Shown one piece after another: positions 1 to 7,521 of a stretch of 10,743 nt of DNA; within the stretch, counting starts at the first letter, position 1, and each line of letters begins with the position of its first letter. A program made the position numbers and the translations under genes. This DNA is from Ettlia oleoabundans (lineage: Eukaryota > Chlorophyta > Chlorophyceae > Chlamydomonadales): contig JAAMXP010002971.1 in assembly GCA_019693395.1 (NCBI GenBank), positions 1 through 10,743 of the forward strand, in the 5' to 3' direction. The notes below the pieces were generated by a model. The model did not search any database. It saw only the letters and a list, made by a program, of their open reading frames with translations, and had not been told where the DNA came from.

Positions 1-40
<40 letters not shown>
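1..40. repeat. (AC)20 dinucleotide microsatellite, forming the start of an intron on the minus strand
   Basis: Twenty uninterrupted AC units open the window and may continue to its left. On the minus strand the last exon of the DUF155 gene ends ...TTCTACGCCAG at base 41 and is followed at once by GTGTGTGT. The repeat therefore supplies the 5' splice site itself. The split codon (AG plus next base) would give Arg or Ser, and family members have Arg here. Confidence 0.95.
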
Positions 41-42
<2 letters not shown>

Positions 43-2158
43 GGCGTAGAAGTCCATGGCCACCGACTGCGCCAGCACCTGGCTGATCACCTGCATGTTC
101 TTCAGGTCAAGGGCCTACACACAAGCGAATCCCGGGGGCCAGGCAGCTGAGGCATGCACAGACCCACCCACCGTGCTCCCCTCCCACACATCATGTTATT
201 GCCTGCACCCTTCCCTTCAACCTTGGTCACCGCCTCCCCAACTCGCTGCATCCCTGCCTGCTGCCAGCGATTGATCTGTGTACCGCGCCTGCATCCCACT
301 GCTCACGTGTGCGGCGACCTTGCACAAGACCCAATAGACCACAGACCACAGCTGGACCCCACGTCCGCCCCCCACCCACCGGCCCCCCCCTGGACCCCAA
401 TCCTCACCTGCAGCTTGATGTTGTCGGGGGTGCACAAGCTCCAGGTCGGCAGCTCCGGCGACAGAGTCAGGCAGTACTCTGCGGGACAAATGCCATGCCA
501 GCGGGGGAACAAGAGCATGGGTGGCCCACTTCATCACTGAGCAAAGCACCAGCAGTAGCTTGTGGCTAGCACGAGGAGCGGTGCCGCACCCTTTCCGTGC
601 TTTTTTTTGGGGGGGGGGGACGGCAGAGGGTAACAACGAGCGTGCCAGCAACGCACCTGCATGCCGTTCAGCCACACATGGCCCTCCCCGCCCTTAGCAG
701 GCGCACACAAACACGGTCGCATGCACAGTGGCGCCCACCTTCCACATAGGGGCGTTCGCTGCTGACCGGGTCTCCCGCCACTTGCCGCGCAATGGCCAGG
801 GCTCGCTGCCGCAGTTTCGGCCCCGCCGCAAAGAACACCACCGAGCCGTAGTTGAAGGCAACCATGTAGGGGCCCAGCGGCATGCCCTGGCGGTAGCAGG
901 CAAGAAGGCAGGCAGCAGCAGTTAGGGGGGGCCCGGGGATGGGAGGGCATGTGCTTGCCTGTTCAAACCAGACCACAGCAATCAGCCACTCTTACCCATT
1001 CCGTCTAGGCCCACAAGCATGCTCGCACTCGCACATCGACCAGAGCAGCTGCACCTGACAAAAATCAACAGCGCTACCCCCACAAGGACCCCACCTGCCC
1101 ACCCATCCACCTTACACTGTCAACACACCCACTCTTTCACACCCAGACACCTAGCCAGCCCTGTTGGCCCAAGGCCTCACCCGCTTCTCACACTCCTCGG
1201 GTATGTGGCGCGGGTCCAGCGCCAGCACCACCGCCCCTTTGTGCACACGTCGGTAGTGCCCAGAGAACTCGGGTCGCTCCTTGAGGGCCAGTACGTCAAT
1301 CTTGCTGCCCACATAGTGCGCATCAGCCTTGAAAACCTGCGCAGGGCACAGCTGGCGCCCACAAATCAGTGTACTGTGCCCTGTGCCCAAAGGCGGCTTT
1401 TAACATTTGCAGAGCGAGCCAAGCAGTGGCCCCGGGGCCAGCACGGCCCAAGCCGTGGTGTGTTTGTCATGCCAAGGGGCAAGAGCAAACAGTGGAAGGC
1501 ACTGCGGAGATTGCAGTATATGGTGCACATCAACATGAGGCACAACAGGGATGTAACTGCCGGTACAGCAACACATGATAGGAGTGGAAGCATGTCAGCG
1601 TTGAGAGCAGCAGCCCCATCACGGCACTGTCACCTGCTCGCTCGGGCAGTCGGCTGTTGGCAGGGGTCGGGTGCCACTCCGCCCCAGCAGCGCCGCTTCT
1701 GCCTCTGCATCCAGTGTCTGCCCTGTTTCGCACATGCTGCAGTCGCCAAGGTCATCCTGTATCCAATCCACGTCATCATCCAATGCAGGCCCCGCTGCCT
1801 CCGCCGCCGCTGCTGCTGCTCTCACCGCCGCTGCCTTTGCCTCTGTTGATGCCGGTGCTGCTTCACTGCTGCTGCTGGCACCTGACCGTGAGTCTGGAGC
1901 TGCTTCTCTAGCTACTGTGGCTGCTGCTGGCGGCGCCGTTGCACTAGAGGCAAAGGAGTGTGCCGCTGGCATCGCCCAGGCGCCGACACCACAGGGGACG
2001 GGCCAAGCGTGCTGAGGGCGCCTTCCCGTGCCTGCTGCAATCATCTCCGCGATGGCAGGCACAAATGCTGCTTCCAACGCACTCGGCGCAGCCGCACGTA
2101 GCCATGTATTCCATGTTTGCTGCCGAGCAAACCGGCGCGCCGCCAACGCTCTAGTCAT
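41..2158 (-). CDS. RMND1: DUF155 / RMND1-family mitochondrial protein, 5' five exons (3' end off window)
   Basis: Exons read on the minus strand are 2158-1634, 1336-1181, 886-739, 478-408 and 114-41, giving 324 complete codons plus two bases. Introns of 297, 294, 260 and 293 nt all keep frame. Residues 1-175 are an Ala/Arg-rich leader that begins MTRALAARRFARQQ and looks like a mitochondrial presequence, followed by a low-complexity linker. From about residue 177 the sequence matches the DUF155 (PF02582) fold: FKADAHYVGSKIDVLALKER, then YMVAFNYGSVVFF, then NIKLQ-ALDLKNMQVISQVLAQS and VAMDFYA. These correspond to the conserved FNYGS and 'LAQSvAlDyY' blocks of human RMND1 and Arabidopsis RRG. 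Known members are inner-membrane proteins needed for mitochondrial translation. The family's C-terminal helices and membrane anchor would lie left of the window. The start at 2158 gives the whole basic leader and I see no better upstream Met. The family call is firm; orthology to RMND1 rather than another DUF155 member (Rmd1/Sif2 type) is inference. Confidence 0.87.
601..619. repeat. T8-G11 homopolymer junction inside an intron
   Basis: Eight T (601-608) run straight into eleven G (609-619). This lies in the 479-738 intron of the minus-strand DUF155 gene. On that strand it reads as a C-run followed by an A-run. It is a likely site of sequencing or replication slippage, and no function is visible. 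Confidence 0.8.
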
Positions 2159-2464
2159 TGCCGTCCCAGCCGCCAGCCAGCACCGATTCTCCAGAACAGG
2201 AGCTTGTCAGTACAGGGTTTTCGTTAAGGGTCTCACTGCTGTTGAGAGCAAACCACTACAAGGAAGATCGCACGATGATGCCTGTATTTATGCAAATTTC
2301 TGGAAAACCGGAAAGCTCCCGGGGGGCTCCATCGGGGGGGTCCACCGGTTGCTTAGCTGGTGCCAGCTCTCCATTCCTGGTGAAATGCAGTTCTGTGGAT
2401 CAGCGGTCGTCACAAGCACTCCTGTGTATGCTGATTACCTCTTCGCCAGGCAGCGGGCCTGCAG
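2159..2464. promoter_or_regulatory. Divergent intergenic region, putative shared promoter and 5' UTRs
   Basis: These 306 bases separate the start codon of the minus-strand DUF155 gene from that of the plus-strand RGG/Gln-rich gene, so both promoters and both 5' UTRs must fit here unless one gene has a further upstream exon. The only AT-rich stretch is around 2284-2300. It contains TATTTAT (2285-2291), which reads ATAAATA on the minus strand and could be a TATA-like element about 127 bp before the minus start. It also contains ATGCAAAT (2290-2297). I see no coding potential or other element. Shared promoter function is inferred from spacing alone. Confidence 0.45.
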
Positions 2465-5400
2465 ATGGCAGACGACGAGCTGCCCCTGGGTGAGGCCGCA
2501 GCAGCAAGCAGTTCAACCCAGGCCTTGCATGCATGATAGCAGGTGGCTGGTTTGCGGACTGACCGACAGTGGTGTGCCCCCCGATGACTCGCTTCCCTAC
2601 GTCGCACCTTGCAGAGTTTGATGACGGCTTGGAACTAGAGCTGGACTATGAAGGGGAGGAAGAGGAAGCTTTTGAGGAGGAAGAGGAAGCTGCCGAGGAG
2701 CCCGCGGCTGAAAGCCAGCACGGCGGCGAAGCGCCGGAAGGCAGCAGCGGAGCTGTCGCCGGCCCTACTGCCGCAGGCGACGAGCAAGCAGGCACAGGCG
2801 CTCCAGCGGAGGTGGGTTAGCGCTAGGGCTCGCCTTGCATGTTTGCTGATGGCGCAACGGGCTGTGCCTGTCGGGAAGGCTGATGTCTGGATTGCGGGCA
2901 GCTGCTCCGATGGTGCCTTTTCCACGCCTTTGCCTGCCTCGGTCCTATGCCACCATGTCTCCTGCTATGTCCACCTTTCCTTGCCTCGGCCCAAGCCAAT
3001 CCTTCTCTCTGCTGCGTATCGTCCACGCTGTGCTATGTGCCTCTTGCCATGAAGTTGCAGATCACAGGTAGCGTGCCAGATGCATACAAGTCTGATGTGG
3101 TATCACACCAGGAGAGGCGCGAGTGGCAGCAGCAAGGCCAGCGTGGCGGCGGCAATCGTGGCGGCGGTCGCGGCGGACGCTCAGGTGGTCAGGGCCGCGG
3201 CAGCAGCGGCCACCACCAGCAACAGCAACAGCATCAGCAGGCAGGTCAGCAGCAACACCAGCAGCTGACGATGCAGCAGCAGCAGCAGATGCAGCAGATG
3301 TTCCTGCAGCGCATGCTGCTCATGCAGCAGCAGTTGCAGCAGCAGAATGCCGCAGGCAGCGGGGCAACAAGCGGAGGCATGCAGGTGCCAATGCTGTCGC
3401 CTGCTGCCTTGGCCGCTATGGGGGGCGCCATACAGGCCATGAGGCCAGCAGGCGGCATGCTTCTGCCCCCCGCCTTCCTGGGACCAGAAGCAGCAGCCAT
3501 GGCTGGGGGCCTGATGGCCGGCGCTGCTCCCGGGGCAATGCCTGGCTTTGGCGCTGCCAATGTTGAGGGACTGATGAAAGCAATGCAGCAGCAGCAGGCG
3601 GCGCTGATGAAGCAGCACCCGCAGCTGGGGTCCTCAGGTGGGTGAGGCCAGGCGCTGTGTCGCCTGTGGCAGGCGATAAATCATGATTTCATCGTGTAGC
3701 AGAGGAGTCACATCCTCCGGCTTCCCCGGTGTCTTCAAGCTGGCATGGTCCTGCTGCTTTACCGTGGGACCCATTGTAGCGCTTGATGCTCACGCCAGTG
3801 CATGGCTGTCAACGGAATCCCGATTGATGCGTGTTTCTGTCCTCTTCCTGTCTTCAACCTGCAGGCCTGGCCCCAGGAATGAAGCTGCCCGGAATGCTAG
3901 GGATGCCCGGCATAGGCGGCCTGCCGCAGGCGGCTGCAGGGTCGGCCAAGCCGCCCCCACCACCTGGCTCGCCACTGCGTCACTCTCAGCATGAGCCAGA
4001 GCAGGCGCAGCAGCAGCAGCAGATGCTGGGCATGCAAGCGATGCAGATGCAGGCTCTCCAGCTTCTGCACCAGCGCCACCAGCAGCTGCTGAGGCAGCAG
4101 GAGGAGCAGCGGCGGCAGCAGGAGCAGCAGCGCAGGGAGCAGGGACGGGAGGATGGGGATGACATGGACTTTCAAATGATGCAGCAGATGGGCATGGCGG
4201 AGCAGCGGCAGGAGCTGCAGCGGCACAACGGATTCCCGCAGATGCCTGGCGACAGCCGGGGTGGCGGTCTTCAGGGACCAAGCACGGGCCCCCATCCGCC
4301 CCCTCGGCAGCAGTACGGCGGGCGGGGCAGGGGTGGGGGCCAGGACCGAGGGCGGGGCCCCGGCATGCACCAGCGAGCGTATGCGGGAGGGCCGCCTGGC
4401 GGTGTGCCAGGTCAGCGGCCAGGCTTTGCAGGTGGCAGGGCCGGGCCACCACACCCTCCCCTCCCCCACCACCACCTGTACGGCGGCATGGCAGCGGAGG
4501 AGGGCCCCGCTTGGCCGCAGCATGGGCCAGAGGGCGGCGTCGGAGAGGAGGCTGATGCTGGGCTGACGCCCGAGCAGCGACTGGCAAGGGAGCAGGTTAG
4601 CACCGGTTCCCTTGTGCAGCTTGCTTGCTTGTTTACTGCCAGCAGCGGAGCTTATTGGCGTGTTCGCCGTTGTGCCTGCACCGCCCGTCACCTTTTGAGC
4701 AGTTATAGCCTTGCGTTCATTCCTGTGTTCATGACTCACAACCCATCAGTGCACGTGGGCATGCCTGTCTCATCCTTACCTCAGTATGTTCCAACGCAAT
4801 GTACAATTCCAGTGTATCAAAGCTGAACCACTGCCTCCCCTGCTCTACACTGCAACGCTCTTCTGTTGCCTTTGCCCCGGCTTTCAGACCGAGCCCTCTT
4901 ACGTCCATGGACCCTTGCGCACTTGCATACCCGCCTCGCCCCACCTCCCCACCACGCCACCGCATCCCACCCTTTGCTGTCACCACAGGAGGAGCTGCGA
5001 CGGCGCATGGAGGCCATACAGGCGCGTGTAGCGGCGCAGGAGGAGGAGAACAGGCGCCTGGCAGCAGAGCGCAAGCGCAAGATGGATGAGATGCAGCAGA
5101 AGGTACGTTATTCCTGCTGCGGACATGCTGTGGTTTCATATGCGCTTGACTGCTATCGGGGGGGTTGGGGCTTGACTTGTGTTCTGCAGCTACTGCCATG
5201 CTTTGTGGCTGCGAGCGGCTCTGCTTTTGTGCATCAATGTGCTGGTCAGCGCTGGGTGCAGGATTCGGTGCGCAAGGATGCCAAGCGGCGCACAGTAGAG
5301 GCGCAGATGGAGATCCTGCGGCGCCGCATCGCTCAGGAGGAAGCCAAGCTCAAGGCGGCGACAGCTGGCCAGTCAGCTGCAGCGCAGGCGCAGGTGCAGC

Positions 5401-5657
5401 AGCAGAGGGAGGCAAAGGTGCAAGAGGGTGCCCATGGTTCTGGCCAGCAGCCGCAACTGCAGGCGCTGCAGGCAGATGATGCAGCGGCCATGCAGACAGA
5501 CGAGACCGCGGGTGAAGCCGCCGTCGCGACGGTGGATGATCCCGCCGTGGGGGGAGCACCAGCACCAGGGAAGGAGGGCAGCACGGCGGAGCAGCGGCAG
5601 GGTGATGACAACTCTGCTGCCCCCGAGTCTGGTGCTGCCGGCCCCAGCGCTCAGTAG
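2465..5657 (+). CDS. Unrecognised 679-residue RGG/Gln-rich coiled-coil protein, six exons
   Basis: Exons are 2465-2489, 2615-2811, 3061-3637, 3865-4595, 4989-5102 and 5262-5657, totalling 2040 nt with a TAG stop. All five introns keep phase. The N-terminus MADDELPL joins an acidic Glu-rich stretch (about residues 9-45). After a short conserved-looking segment, ITGSVPDAYKSDVVSHQERR (75-94), comes an RGG cluster (about 102-121), then Gln/Met tracts (about 124-195) and Ala/Gly/Met/Pro-rich sequence. Exon 4 adds more Gln tracts and a second Gly/Arg-rich zone (about 415-470). Residues about 500-585 form a highly charged helix with EELRRRMEAIQARVAAQEEE and RRTVEAQMEILRRRIAQEE, a likely coiled coil. 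The tail is acidic and Ala-rich. No RRM, KH, helicase or zinc-finger motif is visible. RGG boxes plus Gln-rich disorder are typical of RNA-binding or condensate-forming proteins, so a nuclear or ribonucleoprotein role is an inference; I do not recognise the family. Least certain are the 25-nt first exon and the use of intron 5. Confidence 0.75.
3211..3357 (+). repeat. CAG-rich coding low-complexity tract (poly-Gln/Met/His)
   Basis: This part of exon 3 is built largely of CAG and CAA codons broken by ATG, CAC and CTG codons, including a pure CAGx5 run near 3273-3288 flanked by ATG. It encodes Gln-rich sequence after the first RGG cluster. Similar but shorter CAG runs recur in exon 4 around 4005-4140. 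Impure repeats of this kind often vary in length between strains. Confidence 0.8.
4596..4988 (+). other. Intron 4 of the RGG/Gln-rich gene (393 nt), nothing else seen
   Basis: This is the longest complete intron in the window. It has a GTTAGC donor, one of only two here without GTG, and a CACCACAG acceptor. The inferred splice joins ...LAREQ to EELRRRM and continues one charged helix across the junction. The ORF that runs past the donor to 4826 loses the compositional character of the protein, which supports the donor choice. I see no gene or repeat inside. Confidence 0.75.
5103..5261 (+). other. Intron 5 of the RGG/Gln-rich gene: 159 nt, in frame, no stop
   Basis: The donor is AAG|GTACGT and the acceptor GGGTGCAG|GAT. 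The length is 53 codons and no in-frame stop occurs, so both the spliced and retained forms stay open. Removal joins two Arg/Lys/Glu/Gln-rich helical segments. The intron-encoded peptide is Cys- and aromatic-rich and unlike its surroundings, so I treat it as an intron. Retention would break the coiled coil. Confidence 0.7.
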
Positions 5658-6100
5658 ACACTGTGCAGGTATTGAACTCTTTCATTTGAGATGCTGCCCG
5701 CTTGCTTTGCTTGTGATTTATGAAAACCTCACACTGTCAGCACTATGCATGATGCTTGCATGAAAAGGCTTGTTCCCTTCATTCTGCACTGCCCTAGCAC
5801 TGTCCTCTGCACTGCACTGTTTCCAGATTTGCCGACGACTGTCGCAATGTACTTGTCACACCCAGTTTTGCCTTGCCGATTGCTTGTGTACATTGCTGTT
5901 TTAGATGCATTGTCCAAAATCTTGCTGCCCATACACTCATTCTTACGTGCACCAAATCAAGTCTGCATGACTTGTCTCGTGGCTGTGACTGGACCCTGAA
6001 CGCCTGCGTCACCTGCAACGTGCGCTGCCCCTGTTGCAGAGTGTATGAACATTTCAACCTGCCTCTGCACTACCCTCTGCAATTGTAACACACGGGTACG
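5658..6100 (+). other. 3' untranslated region of the RGG/Gln-rich gene
   Basis: This is non-coding sequence after the TAG at 5655-5657, more AT-rich than the preceding exon. The first TGTAA downstream is at 6084-6088, implying a 3' UTR of roughly 440 nt. Short open frames here have no family resemblance. A small intron within the UTR cannot be excluded. Confidence 0.55.
6084..6088 (+). terminator. Candidate TGTAA polyadenylation signal for the RGG/Gln-rich gene
   Basis: TGTAA is the usual poly(A) signal of chlorophyte nuclear genes and normally lies 10-20 nt before the cleavage site. This is the first plus-strand copy after the stop codon at 5657. Assignment is by position only. Confidence 0.55.
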
Positions 6101-6454
6101 CTGTTAGCATAGTCATAGTTACAAAGCCTCAGGTCTGCGAGGAAGGACTCGCACAAGTTCAAAGCCGCAGCTAGCCGACACAAACAACAGGCAGGCATGC
6201 CAGGCCAGCCTGTCGGCGACACCGTCTGCTCCCTACATCACTTGAGTGTCTACAGTATGGTGTCTTGGGCGCCAAATCGAGTTGCAACTTCGCCCGTTTG
6301 CGAGGATCACGAAACTCTACTCCCATCACTCCTTTGGCCATTGATCCCGGGTCGGAGGCGTTTTGTGTGGCGGAAAAGATTTCGGGTCTGGCCCCACCAG
6401 TTATCTCCCTACCTGCAAACTTCGTTCCTCGTCGTTCGCCATCCAAACACCATA
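6101..6454 (+). promoter_or_regulatory. Presumed promoter and 5' UTR of PsbTn
   Basis: About 350 nt lie between the inferred end of the upstream transcript and the PsbTn start codon. I see no clear TATA box. A GATAA core on the minus strand (TTATC at 6401-6405) resembles the I-box found in some plant light-regulated promoters, but a five-base match is weak. The frame of PsbTn stays open upstream to an ATG at 6197. That longer start would bury the transit peptide, so I place this stretch in the promoter or leader. Confidence 0.4.
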
Positions 6455-7029
6455 ATGCAGACTGTTGTCGCCCAGAAGTCCGCTGTGCTGGCTGCCCGCC
6501 CCGCCAGGCGCACCGCTGTGCGCGTGCAGGCCACCGCCGCTCGCCTTCAGGTGCGCAAAGTTGTGGAATGAGTGGCGATGTTATGATTCGGCAATGGGCC
6601 CTTCGTTTGATTGGCTGGGAGAGGCATGGTCAGGCCAGGGTTCTTTTCCTACGATCTTGCGCGGTGCGCGCTCTTCAAACTCTCTTATCGTTCTGAATTG
6701 CTGCACGATGTGTTGATCGATCGTCTGTGTGGCTGCGCGTGCCTTGCCTCCCTGCAGGCGCCTCCCAAGAAGGCGGCACCTGTCGCTGCGGCCGTGCTGG
6801 CGCTGGCAGCCACTGTGCTGCTCAATGCTGCCCCTGCTAGTGCTGACGTGAAGACTGTCGTGTGTGCTTCCAACCCCACCTCCAAGATTTGGTGCGTATT
6901 ACGTCATTGCTCATGTTTCAAACCTAACACAGCCCGCCTCTTTCTGCCACTTGACGCTGTGCCATGGCTTCAACAGAACCTTCTAGTGCTTTCAATGCCT
7001 GCAGCCTGAAGGACAGTGCCAAGCAGTGA
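6455..7029 (+). CDS. PSBTN: PsbTn precursor, photosystem II 5 kDa lumenal subunit, three exons
   Basis: Exons 6455-6550, 6758-6891 and 7005-7029 encode 84 residues ending TGA. Introns are 207 and 113 nt with GTGCGC and GTGCGT donors. Residues 1-37 are rich in Ala, Arg, Val and Gln with almost no acidic residues, as in a chloroplast transit peptide. Residues 38-61 form a hydrophobic Ala/Leu segment preceded by KK and ending ASA, a thylakoid processing-peptidase site. The predicted mature peptide is only 23 residues (62-84). It carries C68 and C77 in the pattern C-x3-PT-x-K-I-C, as in plant PsbTn, where two cysteines are likewise eight residues apart. The family is a small lumenal, peripheral subunit near the CP47 side of photosystem II. 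Exon 3 is just 25 nt; its first base completes the Cys77 codon, giving ICLKDSAKQ. The start at 6455 is chosen because it yields a normal two-part targeting sequence. The identification is strong. Confidence 0.9.
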
Positions 7030-7044
7030 GCCCACACTCATGGC

Positions 7045-7049
7045 TTACA
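7045..7049 (-). terminator. Possible TGTAA polyadenylation signal of COG3
   Basis: TTACA on the plus strand reads TGTAA on the minus strand. It is the only exact copy between the COG3 stop (7522) and the PsbTn stop, about 475 nt past the COG3 stop. A minus-strand AATAAA lies nearby at 7090-7095. If either is used, the COG3 transcript crosses the whole PsbTn 3' UTR. A variant signal closer to 7522 remains possible. Confidence 0.35.
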
Positions 7050-7211
7050 TGTCAGCCATTAGATGCGGCCCTGGTGTTCAGTAGTGGCTTTTATTTCAAC
7101 AAGTACTGAAGCCTGCGCATGCCGACCCTTGCTGAGATGGCGGGGACGAATGATTTCAGGCAGTAGATTTTGAGAAGAAAATTACGCTAATCTGCCGACA
7201 CTGTATTCTAC

Positions 7212-7216
7212 TGTAA
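7212..7216 (+). terminator. TGTAA polyadenylation signal of PsbTn
   Basis: This is the first plus-strand TGTAA after the PsbTn stop at 7029, giving a 3' UTR near 200 nt in an AT-richer setting. This signal is characteristic of green algal nuclear genes. Confidence 0.65.
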
Positions 7217-7521
7217 CATCCGCCCTGTTGCTACGGTGTAGCAATAGCTCCAACAGTGGAGCCAACTGACGGACTGTGTCAGTTTCCTTCTGCTACCAAG
7301 GTTCAAACACGTGGCTCACAAATAATGACGGTGGTTGCCAATTTATGTGTCCAATGCCTAGCAAAACATTGCGCAATTGACATTGGTTGGCACTTCATCA
7401 AGAGGTGCAAACATCAGCACGGTGACGTTGCCCCTGTGATAGTTCCAAAGATGGGCCACTGGCGGTGCCTTTTGCTACAGCTGCAGCATTTTGTTCTACT
7501 ACTGCTGGTGTGCGGGACAGG

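Larger units (their letters stand above)
7030..7521. other. Convergent 3' regions of PsbTn (+) and COG3 (-)
   Basis: These 492 bases lie between two converging stop codons and must hold both 3' UTRs. A plus-strand TGTAA at 7212-7216 suits PsbTn. The only minus-strand TGTAA is at 7045-7049, with a minus-strand AATAAA at 7090-7095. An 89-codon plus-strand open frame (7256-7525) shows no family resemblance and runs up to the COG3 stop region. I see no structural RNA or repeat. Confidence 0.6.

Noticed and set aside
1019..1849. 276-codon plus-strand open frame
   Set aside because: It is antisense to two DUF155 exons and the intron between; His/Arg/Cys/Pro-rich composition is typical of a shadow frame in GC-rich DNA.
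2028..2621. 197-codon plus-strand open frame across the divergent region
   Set aside because: It overlaps the coding leader of the DUF155 gene antisense and resembles nothing. The true plus-strand start at 2465 is in a different frame that splices into the acidic exon.
3123..3566. Long alternative-frame and antisense open frames over the CAG-rich exon
   Set aside because: Repetitive CAG-rich DNA stays open in several frames (Ala, Ser, Leu or Cys repeats). Only the Gln frame joins the flanking exons in phase.
5745..5999. 84-codon plus-strand open frame after the RGG/Gln-rich gene
   Set aside because: It sits in the 3' UTR before the TGTAA at 6084, with no domain, splice or composition support.
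6197..6454. Upstream in-frame ATG that would extend PsbTn by 86 residues
   Set aside because: The extension has no targeting character, and the start at 6455 gives a textbook transit peptide followed by a thylakoid signal.
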